From CAZKUN01 sp964555935 (GTDB lineage: Bacteria > Armatimonadota > Zipacnadia > Zipacnadales > VGFC01), in the NCBI GenBank assembly GCA_964555935.1, contig CAZKUN010000185.1, forward strand, positions 1 to 18,491: DNA of 18,491 nucleotides, given 5' to 3'. Position numbers and translations under genes: made by a program. Positions 1-6,677 of this stretch are shown here, piece after piece. Below the pieces are notes generated by a model that saw only the letters and a program-made list of their open reading frames with translations, made no database searches and had not been told where the DNA came from. The first letter of the stretch is position 1, and each line of letters starts with the position of its first letter.

Positions 1-460
1 CGAGCAGATCGCTCATCGCCGGCGGGGGGCCAACGTCGAAGGACTCGAGCATGTGCAGCGCGCTGACCCAAAACTCGTGCCAGTTGCGGTAGTTCTCGAC
101 CTCAGCGGGCGCGAACTTCGCCAGCTCCTCGCACGTCTTGTCGACATCGCGCCAGACCAGCCAACTCGAGCCGTCATCGTATGGCATGAACCAGAGCGGC
201 TCGTGCCACAGATACTCCAGCCCGTGTTTTTCCAGTTCCAGCTCGGTCGGCACGGGTCCGGAGCACATGTGCTGGTGGTCGACGCCGCCTCGGTTGATGC
301 GGAAGCCCGGCTGTCCCGGGAAGTCCTCCGTGCTGCAGCACCCGCCGAGAACGTCGCGCCGCTCAAGCACCAGAACGCGCTGACCGTGTTTCGCGAGGTA
401 CGCCGCGCACGTCAGTCCATTGTGGCCGCCGCCGATGACGATCGAGTCGTATGCTGCCAT
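1..460 (-). CDS. Phytoene-dehydrogenase-like FAD/NAD(P)-dependent oxidoreductase, N-terminal part (cut by window edge)
   Basis: Only the first 153 residues are present; the gene continues past position 1. The protein opens with a Rossmann dinucleotide-binding beta-alpha-beta unit: the glycine motif GGGHNG at residues 10-15 and the acidic end of the second strand in LVLERRDVLGG, with Glu33 placed to bind the ribose of FAD. This form, with GGCCSTE after it, is typical of the phytoene desaturase/PYROXD2-like family (COG1233) of the amine-oxidase superfamily. No signal peptide is seen, so the protein is probably cytoplasmic. The ATG at 460-458 is preceded by GAGGTG about 4 nt upstream. It lies only 8 nt after the stop of the UroD-like gene, so it is probably the third gene of the same minus-strand operon. 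The substrate cannot be told from the N-terminus. The family assignment is firm, the function open. Confidence 0.85.
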   Translation of the reverse strand, partial: MAAYDSIVIGGGHNGLTCAAYLAKHGQRVLVLERRDVLGGCCSTEDFPGQPGFRINRGGVDHQHMCSGPVPTELELEKHGLEYLWHEPLWFMPYDDGSSWLVWRDVDKTCEELAKFAPAEVENYRNWHEFWVSALHMLESFDVGPPPAMSDLL

Positions 461-468
461 GATGCACC

Positions 469-1521
469 TCAGCCCAATGCGGGCCCGCGGAATTCGTTGA
501 ATGCCTCGGCGACGGCGGACACGTTCGGCTTCGGATACTCGGGTCTATGCCAGCGGAGCGAGATCCCGGCGAAGCCGCCCTCGGGCGTGGCGAGAGCCTC
601 CACCAGCTTGCGCGCCTCGCGTCGGCAGTCAGCAGGCGTGCCAGTGGCGAGGGTGCCCATCATATCCACGGACGCCTTGCACGCGACCTTGCCGCGGAGC
701 TTCTCGGCCCACGTCTCGATCCCCACCGTGTTCGGTTGCACGATCTCGATGACGTCTGGCCCTATTGCGAGGTAGTCATCCAGGATCGCGCTGATGTCGC
801 CATCAAACAGGCAGCCAGCGAGAAGCCCGTGGGACCTGATATGGCCGAACATGTTCGCGTAGATATCCGCGAAGTGCTCGCGCCAGAGAGCTGGCGAAAA
901 CATCAGCCCATCCGTCCCCGCGAACTCATCGATGATAGCGACCATGTGGACGCCGATGCTGGCCCAGCGGTCGATGATGGCCTTCTGGTACTCCGCGATC
1001 TGCCGCACGACGGCTACCACCTCGTCGAGGTTGTCATGCAGCCTCATCAACAGGCCATCGTAGCCGTAGAGGTTGAACGCGATCAGCAGCGGGCCCGGGT
1101 CGACATACCCGCAGATGAAACGGTCGGGGTAGTGCTCGGCTATCGTCGCTTTGGTGCGCTCGAAAAACGGGTCGCTGATGGACGGATCGGGGAACGCGTA
1201 TCCACCGATCGCCCCTGGCTTGCTGAGGGGCTTCTCGATGACATCATACGCTGTCTGGTCGCTCTCGGGCACGCGCTGGAGACAGCCCCACTCGTCGCGT
1301 CGGATGCGCTCGCCCTCGGCGTTCACACCCTCTTCGGTAAACGTCCAGTGGTAGGTGACCCGTAGCGAGTCAAACGACGCGACGCCCGGCACCAGCTTCA
1401 CCGTCGCGGGGTCGAGCGTATCGTACGCATCGTACAGGTGCACGACATCGTGGATCTCAAGCGGCAGGCAGTCCGGGCCCTCGAACCGATACGCTGCCTT
1501 CACTCGTTCGATGTGGTTCAT
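469..1521 (-). CDS. Uroporphyrinogen decarboxylase (UroD/MtaA)-family protein
   Basis: A 350-residue protein of the UroD/MtaA/CmuA TIM-barrel family, whose members are true UroD or methyltransferases acting on corrinoid or other methyl carriers. Supporting motifs are IDEFAGTDGLMFSPALW around residues 197-213 (the family's DD..G....SP block), CLFDGDISAILDDYLAIG at 237-254 (the position of the family's H-x-C/D-G-D-I block), EIVQPNT at 259-265, and GTLATGTP at 289-296. It has the family's usual length. The reading frame stays open upstream to 1656, but the start at 1521 is chosen because GGAGGG lies 8 nt before it and the upstream part would read through the inverted repeat at 1548-1619. The histidine of the usual HxCG zinc motif is not at the aligned position. 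It probably shares an operon with the Gfo/Idh gene upstream and the FAD oxidoreductase downstream. It is unlikely to be housekeeping HemE; the substrate is unknown. Confidence 0.85.
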   Translation of the reverse strand: MNHIERVKAAYRFEGPDCLPLEIHDVVHLYDAYDTLDPATVKLVPGVASFDSLRVTYHWTFTEEGVNAEGERIRRDEWGCLQRVPESDQTAYDVIEKPLSKPGAIGGYAFPDPSISDPFFERTKATIAEHYPDRFICGYVDPGPLLIAFNLYGYDGLLMRLHDNLDEVVAVVRQIAEYQKAIIDRWASIGVHMVAIIDEFAGTDGLMFSPALWREHFADIYANMFGHIRSHGLLAGCLFDGDISAILDDYLAIGPDVIEIVQPNTVGIETWAEKLRGKVACKASVDMMGTLATGTPADCRREARKLVEALATPEGGFAGISLRWHRPEYPKPNVSAVAEAFNEFRGPALG

Positions 1522-1547
1522 ACCGCTGGCCCTCCGCCTGGCTGTCC

Positions 1548-1619
1548 GTGCCGGCGGGTCTCCCGACCCGCCGGATGTGGGTGCGCGTAAGCCCGGCGGG
1601 TCGGGAGACCCGCCGGCAC
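1548..1619. repeat. Perfect 27-bp inverted repeat made of two opposed REP-like hairpins
   Basis: The arms at 1548-1574 and 1593-1619 are exact reverse complements separated by 18 nt. Each arm is itself a hairpin with a 10-bp stem: CCGGCGGGTC / GACCCGCCGG at 1551-1560 and 1565-1574 with loop TCCC, and 1593-1602 and 1607-1616 with loop GGGA. Each hairpin is preceded on its own strand by GTG. This is the layout of paired REP elements (BIME-like). It lies in the 104-bp gap between the Gfo/Idh gene and the UroD-like gene on the minus strand. In the transcript it could act in mRNA stability, processing or partial termination. No T-run follows it, so it is not called as a terminator. Confidence 0.85.
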
Positions 1620-1625
1620 AGCCGC

Positions 1626-2552
1626 CTACCCCATCGCCCGCGTGCATTGGATGCACAGTTCAATCGCCCGGCGCCCGGTGGCGAGGTCACTCAGAGGCGG
1701 TCCCGTGCCGAGGATTTCGTCGATGAATGTGGCCGCGTCCTTGGCGATTGACGCGTCGGTGTCCGGCTTGATGACTTGCTGCTCGCCGCCCTTGTCGATG
1801 GTCACTCGCAGCCCATCTTGTCGGTCGAAGCCGCACGAGCCGTCGGTGGTGATGATGGTTCCCATGTAGCCGGGCACGTCGGTGAAGCCCATGCCAAACT
1901 CGATCGTGCCGACGAGGCCTGAATCATAGCGCATGGTGACGACAGCTGAGACCTTCCCCTCGCGCTCCGTCCCGTGGGCGTCGATGCTTGCCGGCTGGCC
2001 GAAGAGATCGATAAACTGATCGATGAAGTGGATGTGAAGCGCGCAGAAGATGTCGCCGCGACGGTCCGGGTCGACGTACCACTTCCCGCCCCCATAGTAG
2101 CGGTAGTAGGCCGCGCGCGGCTCGCCCAGGTCGCCCAGCGCCTCCTTCAGCGCGACGTGGTGGGTCTCGGCTCGCACGGTCAGCCCGTGGTGAAGGATGA
2201 CGCCCTTCGCGTCGGCCAACGCGACCAACTCGTCGTACTGGTCCAGGTCATCCACGAGCGGGTACTCGACATGCACGTGCTTGCCTGCCGACAGCGCGCT
2301 CTTGACCTGCTCGTAGTGGTCGGCATTGGAGGTGCTGATCACAACGGCGTCGACGTCATCCGACGCGAACACGGATGCTGCGTCGGTGGTCAGAGGGATC
2401 GACGTGTCTCCGACAACGTCACGCAATCGGGCCTCGTCCCTGGCGCAGGCCAACACGACGCGCGAGCGCTGATCGGCACTGTATTGGCTGACTCTCTGCG
2501 CGCCCATGCCCCCGGATGCTCCGATGACGGCAACTCGTACCTGTTCAGCCAT
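1626..2552 (-). CDS. Gfo/Idh/MocA-family oxidoreductase with EYP instead of EKP (biliverdin-reductase-like motif)
   Basis: A 308-residue NAD(P)-dependent oxidoreductase. The N-terminal Rossmann fold shows VAVIGASGGMG at residues 8-17, and the C-terminal Gfo/Idh/MocA alpha/beta domain carries HIHFIDQF near 173-180. The family's catalytic EKP motif reads EYP here (residues 96-98), in the context KHVHVEYPLVDD. In the known family, EYP is the form found in biliverdin reductases, whose Tyr97 lies in this motif, while sugar dehydrogenases keep the lysine. The substrate is therefore open. The ATG at 2552 is chosen over an in-frame ATG at 2561 because GGAGGA sits well spaced from the former and directly abuts the latter. 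No signal peptide is present. It is the first gene of the minus-strand cassette with the UroD-like and FAD oxidoreductase genes, and is divergent from the gene at 2671. Confidence 0.88.
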   Translation of the reverse strand: MAEQVRVAVIGASGGMGAQRVSQYSADQRSRVVLACARDEARLRDVVGDTSIPLTTDAASVFASDDVDAVVISTSNADHYEQVKSALSAGKHVHVEYPLVDDLDQYDELVALADAKGVILHHGLTVRAETHHVALKEALGDLGEPRAAYYRYYGGGKWYVDPDRRGDIFCALHIHFIDQFIDLFGQPASIDAHGTEREGKVSAVVTMRYDSGLVGTIEFGMGFTDVPGYMGTIITTDGSCGFDRQDGLRVTIDKGGEQQVIKPDTDASIAKDAATFIDEILGTGPPLSDLATGRRAIELCIQCTRAMG

Positions 2553-2611
2553 GGTTCTCATCTCCTCCGTCGGCGGTGTGTGGCCCCGCTCTGTTCCCCG
2601 TCGGTCGGGGC

Positions 2612-2629
2612 GGGCCCTGCGCAGGGACC
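2612..2629. promoter_or_regulatory. Palindrome in divergent intergenic region, possible operator
   Basis: GGGCCCTGCGCAGGGACC is an 18-bp palindrome with one mismatched pair around a perfect 12-bp core (2615-2626). It lies in the 118-bp gap between the divergent genes starting at 2552 (-) and 2671 (+). A 5-bp stem CCCCG/CGGGG lies just before it at 2596-2610. The position fits an operator shared by both promoters, but GC-rich palindromes are common by chance here and no -35/-10 pair is convincing. It could also be a decayed REP-like repeat. Confidence 0.25.
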
Positions 2630-2670
2630 ATCGCGCCTCGCGGTGAAGTGGCGCGGCGGTGATTACCAAC

Positions 2671-4029
2671 ATGAGAGCCCATCTCGTCTACACAGCGCTG
2701 GGGGTCTGCCTGTCTGCCCATGCGGCCGGTCAGACGAGCGTTACCCTCGGCAGTGGCCCCCACGTCCTGCACGACGACGTGGCGATTCTCTGGGGCGGGC
2801 ACACGTTCTCGTACGTGTTGCAGGGCGAGGACTACATTTTCTGGACCGCGACCCACAACCGGACGACTGAGGGCCCCCAGGACGAGGCTTTCGCGCCCTA
2901 CATAAGACGCCAGCACAACACGCGCCTGATTGGGCAGTACCCCCTGCCGGGCACGGACGGCGTTCCCCAGGTACATGAACTCACAATCGAGGGCGACGGC
3001 CTCGCATCGGGTTCCGAGCCGTTGCTCTTCCGGACGCCCGACGGTTATCTGCACGTGATCGTCGGCACGTACCACTACAATCCTCAAGAGCCGACGTGGT
3101 ACCTGAGCGGGCGGTTGCGCTACTACCGTAGCGCTCGCCCGGAGGATGTCAGCGAGTGGATCGATCGCACGGAGCTGATCCCCACCGATCCGTTCGGGGA
3201 GTTTCACCTCCGCAAGAATGTGGCCGTCACGCGCGATGGCTCCCGCGCGGCGATCGCAATACTGGCCATCTCCGAGGATGGCAGCATTCCGTTCAACACG
3301 CCGGTGGTGTTCCTTGGCGAGCGAGACGGGCTCGATTTCCGCTTTGCGCCGGCCGTGAAGTACCGCGAGCCACTGGGCTTCTTCTATCCCCAGGTCGCGG
3401 CGCTGGATGATGACATCGTGCTGCTCGGCGAGGTCTGGGACGTCGCTGAGCGCGCGACCGGCCGCCTCATCCATCTGAATTGGGACGGCCAAGTGGTGCG
3501 CGAGCAGGAGCTTCCCGCCGACGAAGCCGATGGCACGTATTTCTCCTACGACATGTGCCCGCGAGGCCTGGAACGCTGGGACGAGCTGCTGATCTACCAC
3601 AGCATGTCCCCGAAGGATGGGCCGTGGCGGCATCAGTTCCTCTCCTACGATGTGGCCGCGAGGCAGCTCTCCGCGCTCGGCGAGACGCCGACCGAGTACA
3701 ACCTCAGCAACGCGGGTAAGTGCGTTCAGCTCGGACCCGACGCGTGGGCATTCGTCAACAACCCGTCCATGGGCGGGCTGCACGTGTGGGACGGCGATCT
3801 CCTCGCGGGCGAGCCGCTGAAGCGCGCGCCCATCGACGGGGCCAATCCGATCGGCGAGGAGTACAAGGCGACGAGCTACGTCCTCACGCCGAACGCGTTG
3901 CAGGGATCGGTCATCACCCCGGGCGTCGCATACATCATGTCTGACGCGCATCACCAGGGGAAGGGCGCCGCGGATCGCGGGCCGTGTTCGCTGCTGCTAT
4001 GGAGGCTCGAAGCGAGCGATAGGGGATAG
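2671..4029 (+). CDS. Secreted beta-propeller-like (BNR/sialidase-like) protein
   Basis: A 452-residue protein with a plausible signal peptide, MRAHLVYTALGVCLSAHAAG, with cleavage near residue 20. The rest is beta-rich and suggests a propeller: repeated segments such as YIFWTATHNRTTEG, LHVIVGTYHYNP, YYRSARPEDVSEW and DIVLLGEVWD describe strand-turn-strand units with aromatic and acidic residues on the turns, as in BNR-repeat and sialidase-like hydrolases. No firm Asp-box (SxDxGxTW) is seen, so the family assignment is by overall look. The frame opens with a GTG at 2659, but ATG 2671 is preferred because it gives a clean signal peptide and has GGCGGTG upstream. It ends 3 nt before the next gene, so the two are probably translated together. 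It may bind or cut an extracellular glycan; no catalytic residues can be named. Confidence 0.7.
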   Translation: MRAHLVYTALGVCLSAHAAGQTSVTLGSGPHVLHDDVAILWGGHTFSYVLQGEDYIFWTATHNRTTEGPQDEAFAPYIRRQHNTRLIGQYPLPGTDGVPQVHELTIEGDGLASGSEPLLFRTPDGYLHVIVGTYHYNPQEPTWYLSGRLRYYRSARPEDVSEWIDRTELIPTDPFGEFHLRKNVAVTRDGSRAAIAILAISEDGSIPFNTPVVFLGERDGLDFRFAPAVKYREPLGFFYPQVAALDDDIVLLGEVWDVAERATGRLIHLNWDGQVVREQELPADEADGTYFSYDMCPRGLERWDELLIYHSMSPKDGPWRHQFLSYDVAARQLSALGETPTEYNLSNAGKCVQLGPDAWAFVNNPSMGGLHVWDGDLLAGEPLKRAPIDGANPIGEEYKATSYVLTPNALQGSVITPGVAYIMSDAHHQGKGAADRGPCSLLLWRLEASDRG

Positions 4030-4032
4030 GTA

Positions 4033-5307
4033 ATGGATTTCATCGCCGGCCTCGCCGCATTCGCGCCACTCCTGCTCGGACAGGCGGACGGTATGCCCAC
4101 GCCCCGAGAACTCTACGACCGCGTGCCGTTCCCCCCGCTGGAGTATGAGGTCCAGAGTGATGAGATCATCGACTCCTTAACCGACCCGGACTTGAAGCTC
4201 CGGCGGATCGACCTCTCATTCGTGAGCCAGGTCCACCAAGGCGTTCGGATGGACCAGACGGTGACCATCTTCATGCCCGCGGACCCACGCATCAACGCCA
4301 CGCCCGAGCGCAGGGGCAAGGTCGTCATCGTTGGCCAGCGGCGCGGAGACGAACCGGTCCTCTGGAATTATGGCGAGCCGATCGCGGCGCGGACGGGCTA
4401 CCCCACGACGGTCATCGACGTTCCCGGCGCGTTCGACGGCAAGGATGGCGAGGGCCGCTGGATCCGCCACACGTCCGACGCCGGGCGCGCGAGCAAGGAC
4501 GTGACCGACCACAACTACTTCCGGCTGGCTGCGTGTTACATCAGGGCGATGGATCTGTTCGAGGAGATCCTCGAAGTCGAAACCGTGCGCGCAGTCATCG
4601 GCGGGCATAGCAAGCGCGCCACAAGCGCCTACACGGCCGCCGCTATCGATCCAGAGCGCGTCGCGGGCGTGGTCTACATGGGCAATGAGTCGACCTTCGA
4701 GGTCATGGACGCCGACTACCGCGCGCCCCTCTCGCCGCACCGGGCCCAAGCCTGGGTTGCCTGCCCCGTCCTATACATCGGCGCGACCAATGAGGACGGC
4801 TACGAGATGTTCTCGATCAACCACATCCAGTCGAAGATGACCGTCCCGTGGGCCATTCAGTACACGCCGAACTATCGCCACGCCTCGAACTCCGAGAAGC
4901 AGTTCATGGACTGGCAGATGTGGGTGTCGCACGTGTTCGACGGGCGGCCGCTGACGCGGATCGGCGAGACCAGCCACGAGATCACGGCTCGGGGCCTAAC
5001 GATGCGCGCGAAGATCGAATCGCCCAACAAGATCATCCAGGTCAAGTTCTGGTACGCCTACTGCGACGACGTGCCCTTCTGGCGCGATCTGGTCTGGTAT
5101 CCGGTGTACAACGTGAAGGAGTCCGACGGCGTCTACGAGGGGTATAACGACGGCAAGACGCCGGATGCGTGGCTCGTTGAGGTGAAGGACGTGGCGATGG
5201 GCTTCACGGGCTACCTCAGTAGTTTGCCCCAGAAGGTCTCGGACAAGGAGACGGCTGTCCGCAAGTCCCGCGGATCACGCTCCCGCCACTGGGAACCGAA
5301 CAAGTGA
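4033..5307 (+). CDS. PqaA-like (PhoPQ-activated pathogenicity-related family) alpha/beta hydrolase
   Basis: A 424-residue alpha/beta-hydrolase fold protein. The nucleophile elbow is GGHSKRATSA with Ser193, matching the G-x-S-K-R-G signature of the PqaA family (PF10142). The likely triad partners are Asp255 in YIGATNEDGYEMF and His283 in TPNYRHAS; the P-N-x-x-H arrangement near the end of the fold also fits this family. WNYGEPIAARTGYPT and FRLAACYIRAMDLFEEIL are typical core segments. The N-terminus MDFIAGLAAFAPLLLGQADG is hydrophobic but has no basic n-region, so secretion is possible but weakly supported. It starts 3 nt after the upstream propeller-like gene, with AGGGGAT overlapping that gene's end, which indicates coupling. 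Family members have no well-defined substrate. A carbohydrate-ester or peptide-bond activity is a guess from context. Confidence 0.82.
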   Translation: MDFIAGLAAFAPLLLGQADGMPTPRELYDRVPFPPLEYEVQSDEIIDSLTDPDLKLRRIDLSFVSQVHQGVRMDQTVTIFMPADPRINATPERRGKVVIVGQRRGDEPVLWNYGEPIAARTGYPTTVIDVPGAFDGKDGEGRWIRHTSDAGRASKDVTDHNYFRLAACYIRAMDLFEEILEVETVRAVIGGHSKRATSAYTAAAIDPERVAGVVYMGNESTFEVMDADYRAPLSPHRAQAWVACPVLYIGATNEDGYEMFSINHIQSKMTVPWAIQYTPNYRHASNSEKQFMDWQMWVSHVFDGRPLTRIGETSHEITARGLTMRAKIESPNKIIQVKFWYAYCDDVPFWRDLVWYPVYNVKESDGVYEGYNDGKTPDAWLVEVKDVAMGFTGYLSSLPQKVSDKETAVRKSRGSRSRHWEPNK

Positions 5308-5330
5308 GGGCGCGGCCCGGATGTGTTCTT

Positions 5331-5352
5331 CCACGGGCTAGGCAGCCCGTGG
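5331..5352. repeat. REP-like hairpin between convergent genes
   Basis: A 9-bp perfect stem CCACGGGCT (5331-5339) / AGCCCGTGG (5344-5352) with a 4-nt loop AGGC. Read on the minus strand the stem is preceded by GTG, the same head as the repeats at 1548-1619. It lies between the convergent genes ending at 5307 (+) and 5410 (-), 23 nt past the former. It could fold in both transcripts and protect or end them. There is no T-run, so an intrinsic terminator is not claimed. Confidence 0.7.
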
Positions 5353-5409
5353 CACTGAAGGTTGGGAGCGAGGAGAGGGACGGCGAAGGCAACGGAGCGC
5401 AGGGCGCGC

Positions 5410-6425
5410 TCAGTCACGGTCGGCGCCCGGATAGCTTTGCGTCAGACCGCCCTGCTGCAGGCGTTGGCGGACCTCATTGGCCGCCGCGCAGGCCCCCGGC
5501 CAAGTCAGGCGCTGACAGGCTGCGGAAAGAACCGAGGTCGGCGTCCTGCCGTTGCGGGGATCTCGGGGAGCGCCGAACTCGGCCGCGAGGTCGTGCCAGG
5601 CCCGCATGTAGGAGACATCATGCAACAGGTAGTGGGCATCAAGGCGACTGGCGTCGAGCCTCGGGAGAAGTTGGAGGAGCCGGCGGCCCTGATCACTGCG
5701 ATCCGCCTGGGTCCGTTGCCCCCGCGCGAAATACTGACAGAACCGCCATTCGGGCCACCGATGGGCAAGCACGCCAATGTCTAGGAACACAGGCCCTGAT
5801 GCTCCCAGGATGATGTCCCCCGGCCAGATGTCTGAGATGCCGGGGCTGGACGGCTCCGCACAGATGAACTCCGCCAACTCACGCAGAAGCCCGACCACGC
5901 TCTCGGCGGCGTCGTCGTCGATCAGCGTCCTCACCCCAGAGCACACGTCGGCGGCCATGGCGGACGCCCCGGGAGTGGACGCCTGGTCGTCGGCGATGTG
6001 CTGCCGGAAGACTGGCTCCGCTTCCTCCAGATGGATCAGCCCCTCGATGCACCGCCCAATCCGTCGGAGACGCTCCTCGGACGGTGGCTCATCGCTGAGC
6101 TGCGTGAGCGAAGGGCCGTCAACCCACTCCGTGACCAACAGATGCCCGTCATCCACCCAGAGCGCGGGGGCCGCGGGGTACCCATGCTCGGCCAGCACGG
6201 CGTGCAGACTGGCTTCGGTCGCCAAGTCTGTCACGTCAGCCGCGGAAGAGGAGCGGGGGCCTTGACGCAGTACTTCCGGCTGTCCCACTCGAGTTTCCAC
6301 ACGCGCCCGCGGACAAGAGCCAGCGAGCCAGCGCCCTTCCCCACTGGCGCTTGCCACCGGCCAAGCCGGCTCCTCACCCAGTCCGCACGATCGTCGACAT
6401 CTCTGGACGGCGGCTCGGCGGCCAT
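5410..6425 (-). CDS. Aminoglycoside-phosphotransferase/kinase-like protein, frameshifted
   Basis: A protein-kinase-like/APH-fold gene read in two frames. The first part starts at ATG 6425 (GGAGAGG 7 nt upstream) and runs through GRVWKLEWDSRKYCVKAP with the ATP-binding Lys55, then hits a stop at about 6231. The second part continues one frame over with TEASLHAVLAEHG (Glu71, alpha-C position), the hinge LLVTEWVDG, the catalytic-loop region ISDIWPGDIIL and LDIG in the DFG position. One extra C in the minus-strand C5 run (6255-6259) would join both into a single 338-residue protein of normal APH length. The gene is therefore either a sequencing/assembly error or a fresh frameshift mutant. In the loop, the usual HGDxHxGN reads ISDIWPGD: the Asp is kept (about 199), but His becomes Ile and Asn becomes Asp (about 204). 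The substrate is unknown. It lies divergent from the beta-helix gene. Confidence 0.75.
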
Positions 6426-6677
6426 CACTTGGCCTCTCCGACAGGATACAAGGGATTCCCCATGCGGAACTGAGCGCCCGGCGTCGGCCGAACGGTCAGT
6501 CGTTGGCTGCGATGCTTCGACGACGGGAGTCTGGAGGCCTGCACAGCCGCATGTGGAGGTTGCTGGAGCCGGGCTGGGTAACCCCGCAACGAATGGCCGA
6601 CTGTTGAGCGAGCTGGCCGCGTGCCCGAGTCGTGTGTGTGGGATTCCGCCGGGAACGCCCACGGAGGAGACGGAGTG
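6426..6677. other. Divergent intergenic region, no recognised feature
   Basis: These 252 bp separate the kinase-like gene (-) from the beta-helix gene (+) and must carry promoters for both. There is a GTTGC/GCAAC pairing at 6559-6563 and 6586-6590 enclosing GGGTAACCC, but no T-run and no consensus -35/-10 pair. No tRNA T-loop is visible on either strand. The Shine-Dalgarno for the beta-helix gene is GGAGGAG at 6663-6669. Confidence 0.5.

Noticed and set aside
1522..1656. N-terminal extension of the UroD-like protein by 45 residues
   Set aside because: The extension is translated through the inverted repeat and rich in Gly/Pro/Arg; GGAGGG correctly spaced before 1521 marks the real start.
2545..3954. 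Long minus-strand open frame of 469 codons opposite the propeller-like gene
   Set aside because: Its Arg/Val/His-rich composition is that of an antisense shadow, while the plus strand has a signal peptide and coherent beta-strand pattern.
6245..6270. Programmed -1 ribosomal frameshift in the kinase-like gene
   Set aside because: The site does not form a canonical X-XXY-YYZ slippery heptamer and no pseudoknot is evident; a one-base indel in a C run is simpler.
6551..6640. CCCCGCAAC and nearby stems resembling part of a cobalamin riboswitch upstream of the beta-helix gene
   Set aside because: The B12 box (AGCCAGGAGACCTGCC-like) and the conserved GGTGAAAATCC element are absent or out of order; a short CG-rich match is expected by chance.
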